A stretch of DNA of 62,395 nt from the NCBI GenBank assembly GCA_002409525.1, contig DHNM01000009.1:1-62395 (forward strand). Direction: 5' to 3'. Position numbers and translations under genes: made by a program. Numbering within the stretch: the first letter of the stretch is position 1; each line of letters starts with the position of its first letter. Positions 34,155 to 42,823 of this stretch are shown piece after piece. The stretch is from Eubacterium sp. UBA5416. GTDB lineage: Bacteria; Bacillota; Clostridia; Lachnospirales; Lachnospiraceae. The notes beneath the pieces were generated by a model. That model searched no databases and had not been told where the DNA came from. It was given only the letters and a program-made list of their open reading frames with translations.

Positions 34155-34183
34155 ATTATATTACTTAACTCCATAGACCTCAA
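34155..34183 (-). promoter_or_regulatory. Promoter of pta-ackA
   Basis: On the minus strand: TTGAGG, 17-nt spacer, TATAAT. Confidence 0.78.
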
Positions 34184-34247
34184 GGTCTTTTCATCATATT
34201 TATTTAATTGCAATAATACTGGAAAAGCCTTGTGTTTCAGGCGTTTC

Positions 34248-34256
34248 TGTTATATT
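34248..34256 (+). promoter_or_regulatory. Extended -10 promoter of tmcAL
   Basis: TGTTATATT, an extended -10, about 57 nt before the gene; the -35 is poor. Confidence 0.5.
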
Positions 34257-34312
34257 ATCACTAAAGCAGCTTTTGTTCTTTTTCATATACATTATTTTTA
34301 GGAGGCAAACGA

Positions 34313-35527
34313 ATGACAGTTACCGGCATTATAGCAGAATATAACCCTTTTCACAATGGTCATGCCTATCAAATCAAAAAGGCCCGGGAGATGACAAAGG
34401 CAGACTATATTGTAATCGTCATGAGTGGCGATTATGTCCAGAGGGGAACTCCCGCTATCATAGAAAAACATCTAAGAGCCAAAATGGCTCTGAATTCCGG
34501 TGCCGATCTCGTCCTGGAACTTCCCGTCCGCTATGCCACATCCAGTGCCAGAGATTTTGCCAGAGGAGCAGTAGCTATCCTGCAGGATTTGGGAGTTGTC
34601 GATTATCTATGCTTTGGAAGCGAGCATGGACATATCGATCCCTTTCTCGAAATCGCCAATATCTTAAATCGGGAACCGGACTGTTACAAGACGGTCTTGA
34701 GAAATGAGCTTAAAAAGGGAAGTTCTTATCCGGCAGCCCACCAAAAAGCTCTACTGACAGCTTTTAGAACCCTTGATTCTGAAAGAAGCACAGACTTGTC
34801 CACTGAATTTCTGTCGGCTCCCAACAATATACTCGGAGTTGAATATGTCAGAGCACTAAAGCAGCTGGGCAGTTCTATCGTTCCCTGCACGGTATCCCGG
34901 ACATCGAATAATTATCACTCGATCGAAACCGGCTCCGCCTATGCGTCAGCAACGGCAGTCCGCAGACTGCTGCTCAGCGGTAAGTCAGAAAAGCTTAAGG
35001 ATCTTGTTCCCGGAGACGTCTTATCAGATCTCACGAACTGTATGGTAAATCACATGTTCGTAACCGAAGACGATTACTCACTGCTCTTAAAGTACATACT
35101 GATGCAGTGCACGGCGAATCAGCTGACTTCATACCTTGACTTTTCAGAGAGCCTCGCTAATAGAACTCTGGATTCCCTGCAGCATTTTCAGAGTTTCTCA
35201 CAATTCGCAGGATTCTTAAAAACCAGAAACATAACCCGAACGCGAATTAACCGTTCTCTTTTACATGCCGTTCTTGGAATACAACAGACAAAAACAGTTC
35301 CACCCTTTCTTCGTATGCTGGGATTTCGCCGTGATGCCGCTCCGCTTTTGCGTGACATAAAAAAGGCATCCCGAAGACCTTTGGCAGGGAAACTTGCCGA
35401 TGCCCCGCTGCAAAACTATCAGGAAGATTTATTTGCAAGTAATTTGTACCACTCAGTCGCTGCCATGAAGTCTTCCGGTTCATCCTGTGATGAGAGAAGT
35501 ATTCCTCTGGTGATCATCAATTCTTAA
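34313..35527 (+). CDS. tmcAL: tRNA(Met) cytidine acetate ligase TmcAL
   Basis: 404 residues of the former YlbM/DUF795 family. The N-terminal nucleotidyltransferase motif GIIAEYNPFHNGHAYQI (residues 5-21) is complete. TmcAL activates free acetate with ATP and forms N4-acetylcytidine at the wobble position of elongator tRNA-Met. AGGAGG precedes the ATG. It is divergent from pta-ackA, so an acetate-using modification enzyme shares an intergenic region with the acetate-producing pathway. Its last 11 bp overlap the convergent DUF711 gene. Confidence 0.93.
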   Translation: MTVTGIIAEYNPFHNGHAYQIKKAREMTKADYIVIVMSGDYVQRGTPAIIEKHLRAKMALNSGADLVLELPVRYATSSARDFARGAVAILQDLGVVDYLCFGSEHGHIDPFLEIANILNREPDCYKTVLRNELKKGSSYPAAHQKALLTAFRTLDSERSTDLSTEFLSAPNNILGVEYVRALKQLGSSIVPCTVSRTSNNYHSIETGSAYASATAVRRLLLSGKSEKLKDLVPGDVLSDLTNCMVNHMFVTEDDYSLLLKYILMQCTANQLTSYLDFSESLANRTLDSLQHFQSFSQFAGFLKTRNITRTRINRSLLHAVLGIQQTKTVPPFLRMLGFRRDAAPLLRDIKKASRRPLAGKLADAPLQNYQEDLFASNLYHSVAAMKSSGSSCDERSIPLVIINS

Positions 35528-36881
35528 AGCTGTGAACCGGAGCAGGTATCCTTCCCTTGCGGCTGATGAACTTTTCACAGGAAAAGCGGTTCACCGGCAT
35601 AATCGGTGCATGCCCCAATAGACCGCCGAACTCCACCACATCTCCAACATTCTTCCCAATCACAGGAATCAGACGCACTGCCGTGGTCTTCTGGTTAATC
35701 ATTCCGATTGCCATTTCATCGGCTGTGATTCCGGATAGCGTAGCTGCTGAAGTATCACCCGGAACCGCAATCATATCCAGTCCCACCGAACAGACGCAGG
35801 TCATAGCCTCCAGCTTTTCAATCGTCAGGGCTCCTGCATTTACCGCATCAATCATTCCCTGGTCTTCGCTGACCGGTATAAACGCACCACTTAACCCGCC
35901 TACATAAGAAGATGCCATAACGCCGCCTTTTTTTACTTGATCATTTAGGAGGGCAAGCGCCGCTGTAGTACCGGGAGCTCCTACGGATTCAAGTCCTATC
36001 TCTTCCAAAATTTCTGCCACAGAATCACCTACGGCCGGTGTCGGTGCCAGGGAGAGATCTACAATTCCAAATGGAATTCCCAGACGCTTTGAAGCTTCCC
36101 CTGCGACCAGTTGTCCCACTCGCGTCACTTTAAAAGCCGTCTTCTTAATTGTCTCACAGAGCACTTCAAAGTTCTCGCCTCTCACCCTTTCCAGCGCATG
36201 CTTTACTACCCCGGGTCCGGAAACACCGACATTAATCACGGCATCCGCTTCTGTCACACCGTGAAATGCGCCCGCCATAAACGGATTGTCATCAGGGGCA
36301 TTGCAGAACACAACCAGTTTTGCGCATCCCATGCAGTTGTCATTTTTTGTAGCATAAGCTGTCTTTTTTATAATTTCACCCATCAGGCGCACCGCATCCA
36401 TATTGATACCGGTCTTTGTTGAACCTACATTGACTGATGCGCAGACATTTTGAGTCTTTGCCATAGCCTCGGGGATAGAACGGATCAGGTCTTCCTCCGC
36501 CGGTGTCATTCCCTTCGACACCAGCGCCGAATATCCGCCGATAAAATTGACGCCTACCTCATGTGCTGCCCGATCAAGGGTTTGGGCAATCGTGACAAAG
36601 TCCCCGGGGTTCCTGCACGACGCAGCCCCGATCAGAGCAATCGGGGTCACGGATATCCTTTTATTTACAACGGGAATCCCATACTGGGCGGTAATCTCAT
36701 CTCCCGTTTTCACCAACTCTCTGGCATAATTGACAATTTTGTGATAAATCTTCTCATTTACTTTTCTAAGGTCAGAATCGATACAGTCTAAAAGACTGAT
36801 CCCCATCGTGATTGTCCTAACGTCCAGATTTTCGTCTGAGATCATATGATTCGTCTCGTTTACTTCAAGCATATTAATCAT
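35517..36881 (-). CDS. DUF711 / UPF0210 family protein
   Basis: 454 residues of the family also labelled PFL family protein, because it resembles pyruvate formate-lyase in fold; catalytic function unknown. GGAGG lies 10 nt before the ATG used. Immediately upstream is the ACT-domain partner, a conserved pair. The C-terminal 11 bp overlap tmcAL on the opposite strand, with no room for a terminator between the two. Confidence 0.92.
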   Translation of the reverse strand: MINMLEVNETNHMISDENLDVRTITMGISLLDCIDSDLRKVNEKIYHKIVNYARELVKTGDEITAQYGIPVVNKRISVTPIALIGAASCRNPGDFVTIAQTLDRAAHEVGVNFIGGYSALVSKGMTPAEEDLIRSIPEAMAKTQNVCASVNVGSTKTGINMDAVRLMGEIIKKTAYATKNDNCMGCAKLVVFCNAPDDNPFMAGAFHGVTEADAVINVGVSGPGVVKHALERVRGENFEVLCETIKKTAFKVTRVGQLVAGEASKRLGIPFGIVDLSLAPTPAVGDSVAEILEEIGLESVGAPGTTAALALLNDQVKKGGVMASSYVGGLSGAFIPVSEDQGMIDAVNAGALTIEKLEAMTCVCSVGLDMIAVPGDTSAATLSGITADEMAIGMINQKTTAVRLIPVIGKNVGDVVEFGGLLGHAPIMPVNRFSCEKFISRKGRIPAPVHSFKN

Positions 36882-36895
36882 TCAGCAGGATCCTC

Positions 36896-37168
36896 CTATA
36901 TTCTGTGCATCATATCGAAGATTTCTTCGTGCTGACAGAGAACCGTAACCCCGATTTCATCTCCGACTTCTTTTAAACCTGAAGACATTTCCTGAAAATT
37001 CTTCGTGGATGAGGAAGTATCTACGATCATCATCATATTAAAAAATCCATGTACAATTGTCTGTGTGATGTCTTCGACATTAATGTTGGCAGATGCGAGA
37101 TAGGTACACACTTCTGCTATTATACCCACTGTGTCCCTTCCCACTACACTGATTATTGTTTTTTTCAT
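36896..37168 (-). CDS. ACT domain protein (UPF0237)
   Basis: 90 residues, a single ACT domain (GRDTVGIIAEVCTYLASANINVEDI). ACT domains bind amino acids or similar ligands. A GGGAG site favours Met at 37168 over the longer frame. It is conserved with DUF711, suggesting that it regulates or partners that protein. Confidence 0.92.
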   Translation of the reverse strand: MKKTIISVVGRDTVGIIAEVCTYLASANINVEDITQTIVHGFFNMMMIVDTSSSTKNFQEMSSGLKEVGDEIGVTVLCQHEEIFDMMHRI

Positions 37169-37190
37169 TTTTTTCTCCCTGATTATATTT

Positions 37191-37988
37191 TCAGATAGTA
37201 ACAAGTTCTGACACCGTATCTCTCTTTGCTACCTGAATATGAAAGTCTTTCGATTTATACGGGTTGTCACCCATTGTCACTTCTGAGCATACCGTCTCAA
37301 ACGCAAGCGCCTCATAGTTATTTTCCCTGCTCAGGTGCCCAAGCATAATCTCCTTCATACCGTCATGAAGCAATTTACTTAACAGCTGCCCTGCACAACA
37401 GTTTGACAAATGCCCTGTGTCACTTAAGATCCGTTGTTTCAGATAATAGGGATAACGCCCCACCTGGAGCATATTCACGTCGTGATTCGCCTCCAGCAGA
37501 AGAGCATCCAGCCCCTGCAGATGGCTTACGATATAGTCATCGTATTTTCCCAGATCCGTGGCTATACCAACAGAGCTGTTCTTATGGCTGACCCTATATC
37601 CGACCGGCTGGACCGCGTCATGTGAAATTGTAAAGGGATTGATGTTAAGATCCCCGATTTCAAAAGATTCATCTGCTTTTACTTCTCTGAAGATACTTTC
37701 CGGGAATCTCCCCAGATTTTTACTCCCGAGAATCGCATCAATCGTTCCCGGCGTCGCATAGATTGGAAGATGAAGTTTCCTTGCAAGAACACCCAGGCCT
37801 TTAATATGATCTGAATGTTCATGAGTAACCAAAATGCCATCCAGGTCTTTTCCTGTATATCCGATCGTATTGAGTCCGTTTTCTACACGTTTTCCACTGA
37901 TTCCGGCATCAATCAGGATACTGGTCGACTCACTTCCGGCAAAAATACAGTTTCCGCTGCTGCCGCTTGCTATACTACAAAGTTTCAT
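37191..37988 (-). CDS. Metallo-beta-lactamase fold hydrolase, YycJ/WalJ-like
   Basis: 265 residues with the metal-binding motif THEHSDH (about 55-61) and later His ligands (TGHLSN, LGHLSREN). Related YycJ proteins act as DNA exonucleases tied to cell-wall stress; walR and walK are not next to it here. It overlaps coaE by 14 bp. Confidence 0.9.
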   Translation of the reverse strand: MKLCSIASGSSGNCIFAGSESTSILIDAGISGKRVENGLNTIGYTGKDLDGILVTHEHSDHIKGLGVLARKLHLPIYATPGTIDAILGSKNLGRFPESIFREVKADESFEIGDLNINPFTISHDAVQPVGYRVSHKNSSVGIATDLGKYDDYIVSHLQGLDALLLEANHDVNMLQVGRYPYYLKQRILSDTGHLSNCCAGQLLSKLLHDGMKEIMLGHLSRENNYEALAFETVCSEVTMGDNPYKSKDFHIQVAKRDTVSELVTI

Positions 37989-38574
37989 ATGTACTAATCC
38001 TCGAATCTATCTGTTTTATTGTGTCTGTCAAATCACCACTATTGTTAATCTCAAAATCACAATGCTTCGAAAACTCTGTTTCCGAAAGCTGACTCGCCAT
38101 GATTTCGTCCATCTTCTGTTTCGAATAACGTCTCTTGGTGACCAGTCGCTCTCTGCGAATTTGCTCATCCGCATAGATATACCACAGTTCGTCGCAGATT
38201 TCATCGTAATGATCCTCGATCAAAAGTGCCGCCTCCACAAAGAAAAGGGGGGTTCCCATCTTTCTTTCTTTTTCTATCGACTCGAGAACATACTGCCTGA
38301 CTGCCGGATGTACGATCTGATTCATCTTTGTGCGCATATCCTCATCATGGAAAATAACAGATGACATTTTCTTCCGATCCAGATCTCCTGACAAATCGGT
38401 GAATCCGGGACCCAGCAGCTTTATCACAGCCGGGTAGCATGCTTCACCGGGCTGCATCAGAAGATGCGCCGCTTCATCCGCCTGGACAACAGCTGCCTCA
38501 TAATGCCTTCCAATATAATTTAAAACTTCACTTTTTCCGGAGCCCACACCTCCGGTAATGCCTATTACCTTCAT
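37975..38574 (-). CDS. coaE: Dephospho-CoA kinase
   Basis: 199 residues, the last step of CoA synthesis. Walker A GGVGSGKSE is at residues 7-15 and QADEAAHLL follows. It starts 12 nt after polA, the common order polA-coaE in Firmicutes. Confidence 0.96.
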   Translation of the reverse strand: MKVIGITGGVGSGKSEVLNYIGRHYEAAVVQADEAAHLLMQPGEACYPAVIKLLGPGFTDLSGDLDRKKMSSVIFHDEDMRTKMNQIVHPAVRQYVLESIEKERKMGTPLFFVEAALLIEDHYDEICDELWYIYADEQIRRERLVTKRRYSKQKMDEIMASQLSETEFSKHCDFEINNSGDLTDTIKQIDSRISTYETL

Positions 38575-38586
38575 GCATCTTCCTCC

Positions 38587-41220
38587 CTAATGCGCTTCGT
38601 ACCAGTCTTTCCCCGTGTTCATATCTACTTCAAGTTCCACCGCAAGATCGGCCGCACCCGTCATCTCCTCTTCCAAAAGTGCAGCGACAGCCTTTACTTC
38701 CTCTTTTGGAGCCTCGATCAGCAGCTCGTCGTGAACCTGTAAAAGCAGTCTGGACTTATAGCCTTCACTTTTCAGACGTTCATTTACACGAATCATTGCG
38801 ATTTTGATGATATCAGCCGCAGTGCCCTGAATCGGCGCATTCATGGCAACACGTTCGCCAAAGGAACGCTGCATAAAATTACTTGATTTCAGCTCCGGAA
38901 TCGGTCGTCTTCGTCCAAACATAGTTGTCACATACCCGTCTTCTTTCGCCTTTTTCACCTTGTCATCCAAAAATACCCTGATTTTAGGATAGGTTATAAA
39001 ATAATTCTCGATATACTGTGCTGCTTCCTTTCGAGAGATATTCAGATCCTGACTCAGTCCATAAGAGCTAATGCCATATACGATCCCAAAGTTGACAGCT
39101 TTGGCGTTCCGCCTCTGCAGAGGCGTCACCTCATCAAAGGGAACATGGAACACTTTAGAGGCTGTAATTCGGTGAATATCTTTCTCCTCACGGTAAGCTT
39201 CGATCAGGTTCTCATCGGCTGAAAGTGACGCAAGAACCCGAAGTTCAATCTGAGAATAATCCGCATCGATAAAGAGACACCCGTCTTTTGGTATAAAAAC
39301 CTTTCGAATCATCTTCCCAAGTTCCACACGGATTGGTATATTCTGCAGATTTGGTTCCGTACTGCTGATACGTCCGGTTGCTGTTATTGTCTGGTTAAAT
39401 GTAGAATGGATCCTCTCGTCTGGTCCGATATAAGCAGCAAGACCATCCGCATAAGTAGATTTCAGTTTCGTCATCTGTCTGTATTCCAGGATATCATTTA
39501 CAATCGGAGCGTTTGGAGCCAGCTTTTCCAATATGTCAGCAGCAGTGGAGTATCCGGTCTTTGTCTTTCTTCCTCCCGGGAGTTTTAATTTTTCAAAGAG
39601 AACCACACCCAGCTGCCTTGGTGAATTGATATTGAACTCTTCACCCGCCTGCTGATAGATAGACTCTTTTAATTCATCAATCCTCAGCTTCAGCTTATCC
39701 CCGTAATCTTTCAGAGCACCGGAATCTACACGCATTCCAGCCTGTTCCATGTCATAAAGGGTAAATGCCAATGGAATCTCGATTTCGGTATAAAGTCTGT
39801 ACATACCGAATTCTTTTAGCTGCTTTTCAAGTGGGTCCTTTGTGCAATATATACTGTACGCTATATTTCCTGCGTAAGAGGCAAGTGTATCTTCCGTCAC
39901 GGTCCCGAGTTTCGGTAATTTGCTTTTACCGAATAGATCTTCCACTGTCGCAAGCATTTCACCTGCAAATTCCTTCGCAATATCATCGTAAGTATATTTC
40001 GCCTTCAGAGGATTTAAAAGATAGGCCGCAATCTGTGCATCAAATATATGGCATTGTCTGGCTGTTTTTGTAAACCTCAAAACCTCTTTGAGATCCAGTA
40101 CCGAAATCATATCACATTTTAAAAAGAGAGTATCCAGCGCTTCTCTTAAATTTTCCTCTGTAACATGCTCACCGACCGGAACATAATAGACTTCATCTCT
40201 TCCATAGGAAATTCCGATACCCCAGAGTCTTTCTTCAATAATCAGAGAGATACCTGTCATCTTATGATCGCAGGCAGTCCGGATTACTTTTCTGAGTTCA
40301 TCATCATTTTTAATGATTACTGTTTCTATCGGTTTCTCTGAAACAGTGTTTTCTCCGTCAAACCGAGTCAGCAGATTTTTAAAATCAAGCCGGCGGAAAA
40401 TCTCATAGGCTTCAGACGTATAAAAGTTCTTCATACGGGCACTTTCAATATCAAAATCTATCGGACAATCTGTGCAGATTGTTGCAAGCTCTTTCGAGAG
40501 CTGCGCCATATCATAGTGCTCTTTCAGGGAATTCTTCGCCCTGTTGGGTTTGATATCCTCCACATGCTCATATGCATTTTCAATATTCTGATATTCCAGC
40601 AGGATTTTTGTCGCAGTTTTCTCACCGACTCCCGGAATTCCCGGAATGTTGTCCGAGGCATCGCCTTTTAATGCCTTAAGTTCAATAATCTGATAGGGTT
40701 TTAGCTGATATCTGGCAGCTACATCATCCGCATGATAATCTTCTATGGTTGTCTGTCCGAATCTAGTCTTGGGAATCCGTATCATTGTGTGATCTGTAGC
40801 CAGCTGCAGCAGGTCCCGGTCTCCGGATACCACGGTGACTTCCATCCCGTCAGTCTCACATCTTGAGGCAAGTGTGCCTAAGATATCGTCTGCCTCATAT
40901 CCCTCTTTTGTCACAATGCTGACACCCATCGCCGTCAAAACTTCTATCATCAGTGGCACCTGCTCTGCCAGCTCATCCGGCATGGGTTTTCTCGTTCCTT
41001 TATATTCAGCATAACGTTTATGGCGGAATGTGGGTATATTGAGATCAAATGCCACAGTCAGATACTGTGGCTGTTCCTCCTCAAGTATCTTAAATAGAAT
41101 ACTTAAAAAACCATATACCGCATTCGTATGAATGCCCTCGGAATTCGACAGATTCGGCACTCCGTAAAATGCCCGGTTCAGAATACTATGTCCATCTATT
41201 AAAACGATTTTATCTCTCAT
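38587..41220 (-). CDS. polA: DNA polymerase I
   Basis: 877 residues. The N-terminal 5' nuclease (about 1-290, GYEADDILGT, GDRDLLQL) and the polymerase domain (motif A DADYSQIELRVLA, motif B RRNAKAVNFGIVYG, motif C LLQVHDELLIE) look active. The central exonuclease domain lacks the DxE metal site (the strand reads TGISLIIEERL), so proofreading is probably absent, as in other Firmicutes Pol I. Confidence 0.97.
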   Translation of the reverse strand: MRDKIVLIDGHSILNRAFYGVPNLSNSEGIHTNAVYGFLSILFKILEEEQPQYLTVAFDLNIPTFRHKRYAEYKGTRKPMPDELAEQVPLMIEVLTAMGVSIVTKEGYEADDILGTLASRCETDGMEVTVVSGDRDLLQLATDHTMIRIPKTRFGQTTIEDYHADDVAARYQLKPYQIIELKALKGDASDNIPGIPGVGEKTATKILLEYQNIENAYEHVEDIKPNRAKNSLKEHYDMAQLSKELATICTDCPIDFDIESARMKNFYTSEAYEIFRRLDFKNLLTRFDGENTVSEKPIETVIIKNDDELRKVIRTACDHKMTGISLIIEERLWGIGISYGRDEVYYVPVGEHVTEENLREALDTLFLKCDMISVLDLKEVLRFTKTARQCHIFDAQIAAYLLNPLKAKYTYDDIAKEFAGEMLATVEDLFGKSKLPKLGTVTEDTLASYAGNIAYSIYCTKDPLEKQLKEFGMYRLYTEIEIPLAFTLYDMEQAGMRVDSGALKDYGDKLKLRIDELKESIYQQAGEEFNINSPRQLGVVLFEKLKLPGGRKTKTGYSTAADILEKLAPNAPIVNDILEYRQMTKLKSTYADGLAAYIGPDERIHSTFNQTITATGRISSTEPNLQNIPIRVELGKMIRKVFIPKDGCLFIDADYSQIELRVLASLSADENLIEAYREEKDIHRITASKVFHVPFDEVTPLQRRNAKAVNFGIVYGISSYGLSQDLNISRKEAAQYIENYFITYPKIRVFLDDKVKKAKEDGYVTTMFGRRRPIPELKSSNFMQRSFGERVAMNAPIQGTAADIIKIAMIRVNERLKSEGYKSRLLLQVHDELLIEAPKEEVKAVAALLEEEMTGAADLAVELEVDMNTGKDWYEAH

Positions 41221-41237
41221 GAAATTGATACCTTTCT

Positions 41238-41567
41238 TTACATATTAAGCCAGTGAATCGTCAGTATCATGTCTAATATTAAAAATACTAAAATGAATAT
41301 CAACAGGAGAATAACCCTGCGTTTTCTCTTTCGCAGCTGATTTTCTTTTTCATTTAAATCCTTCTCCAGAAGATCCTTAATATCATATGATACATCCGCA
41401 TTTTCGTCAAATACTTGTGTGGCAAGGCTTACGATCACATAAGTCTCCAGCTCCTCATAACACTGTGAACAGGTATGGACATGATTAATAAACCGCTTTA
41501 ACTCTTTCGGTTTCAAATAATTATTCATATAGTCAGGGATCATTTGCTGGCACTCTTTACAGGTCAT
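41238..41567 (-). CDS. Zinc-finger (anti-sigma-like) membrane protein
   Basis: 109 residues. The N-terminus holds a zf-HC2-type motif (Cys3, Cys6, then His32-x3-Cys36-x2-Cys39, as in HVHTCSQC), the middle is acidic, and a C-terminal transmembrane helix (RVILLLIFILVFLILDMIL) anchors it. This layout is that of ZAS anti-sigma factors, but no sigma factor gene is adjacent. AGGAG precedes the Met at 41567; the longer frame to 41651 is rejected. Confidence 0.85.
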   Translation of the reverse strand: MTCKECQQMIPDYMNNYLKPKELKRFINHVHTCSQCYEELETYVIVSLATQVFDENADVSYDIKDLLEKDLNEKENQLRKRKRRVILLLIFILVFLILDMILTIHWLNM

Positions 41568-41649
41568 AAAATCTCCTTTCAAAGTTCCGCCCTGCCGGGC
41601 TTCCATAATCATCATACACCATAAAGATGCCCGGGTAAATAGCGTATGC

Positions 41650-41729
41650 AAAAAGAAATGCCTGAATAAATAAGGGATGCATATCGCAAGTAATCATTTC
41701 TTCGATATGCATCCCTATTTATTCAGGCA
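41650..41729 (-). terminator. Very long terminator hairpin after the 2-hydroxyacid dehydrogenase
   Basis: TGCCTGAATAAATA...GCATATCG (41659-41686) pairs with 41703-41729, a stem of about 27 bp with one bulged base and a 16-nt loop. On the minus strand TTTCTTTTT follows, so it can terminate that gene. The stem is far longer than usual. Confidence 0.8.
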
Positions 41730-41741
41730 GTAAAAGCTGTG

Positions 41742-42734
41742 TTATGCTGTCACTTCATTCGCGGACCTGGATCCCTGCTGGAATGTTCTGGCATTATCCA
41801 GTGTTATCTCTGCTATAGCCGTCAGTGCTTCTTTCGTGAAAAATCCCTGATGAGAAGTAATCATCACATTGGGAAATGACAGCAGTCTTGCGGTCGTAGA
41901 GTGCTGCAGGATATCATTGGAACGGTTTTCAAAGACATTCGTTGCCTCCTCCTCATACACATCAAGCCCGACGCCAAAGAATTTTCTCGCACGGATTCCC
42001 TCGATCAGATCATCCGTTTTTACCAGTGCTCCTCTGGAAGTGTTGACCAGTATCACTCCGTCTTTCATCTTCGCTATGGTATCGTGGTCTATCATATGAC
42101 GGGTCTCATCAGTAAGCGGGCAGTGAAGTGAAACCAGATCACTTTTCTTCAGGAGATCATCAAGGCTCGTATAAGTGACAAACTGTTTCAGATCCTGGTT
42201 TTCATAGACATCATAGGCAATTACCTTCATACCAAACCCGTGGCAGATCCTGGCCATCGCAGCACCGATTCTTCCGGTCCCCACAATTCCGGCAGTCTTT
42301 CCATGGAAATTCACACCCTGCAGACCCTGCAGGCTGAAGTCATTTTCTCTCACTTTTACATAAGCCTTGTGCAGCCTTCGATTCACACCCAGTGCCAGAG
42401 CCATCGCATGCTCTGCGACAGCCTCAGGTGAATATCCGGGTACACGCAGTACTTTTATCTTATATTTTTTGGCCGAATCCAGATCTACATTGTTAAAACC
42501 CGCACAGCGCATGAGTATCAGTTTTACCCCGGCCTCGTGAAGTGCCTGTATGGTTTCTTCTCCGACATCCGAACTTACGAATGCACAGACTGCATCATAT
42601 CCTGAGGCGAGAGGTGCTGTGATTGGTCCCAGATCCGCTTCAAGATATTTTATTTTTATATCAGAATACTGGTCCAAAACGTTATCAAAGGACTCTCTGT
42701 CATAACTCTTCGTATCATAAAATAATATTTTCAT
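41742..42734 (-). CDS. D-2-hydroxyacid dehydrogenase, D-lactate dehydrogenase-like
   Basis: 330 residues. The NAD-binding motif GTGRIG is at about 152-157, and the catalytic residues are visible in NTSRGALV (Arg), GLDVYEEE (Glu) and TSHQGFFT (His). The overall pattern (MKILFYDTKSYDRE at the start, GYSPEAVAEH) is that of fermentative D-lactate dehydrogenases, so reduction of pyruvate to D-lactate is the best guess. It is a single-gene unit with a consensus promoter and a long terminator. Confidence 0.9.
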   Translation of the reverse strand: MKILFYDTKSYDRESFDNVLDQYSDIKIKYLEADLGPITAPLASGYDAVCAFVSSDVGEETIQALHEAGVKLILMRCAGFNNVDLDSAKKYKIKVLRVPGYSPEAVAEHAMALALGVNRRLHKAYVKVRENDFSLQGLQGVNFHGKTAGIVGTGRIGAAMARICHGFGMKVIAYDVYENQDLKQFVTYTSLDDLLKKSDLVSLHCPLTDETRHMIDHDTIAKMKDGVILVNTSRGALVKTDDLIEGIRARKFFGVGLDVYEEEATNVFENRSNDILQHSTTARLLSFPNVMITSHQGFFTKEALTAIAEITLDNARTFQQGSRSANEVTA

Positions 42735-42777
42735 CGATCATCCTCCTTAATTAACAGCTTTTCTTATTTACAGATTA

Positions 42778-42806
42778 ATTGTACTGCATTGTTAAATGTT
42801 TGTCAA
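42778..42806 (-). promoter_or_regulatory. Promoter of the 2-hydroxyacid dehydrogenase
   Basis: On the minus strand: TTGACA, 17-nt spacer, TACAAT, one base from full consensus. Confidence 0.85.
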
Positions 42807-42823
42807 TGATATTCTGTACAATT

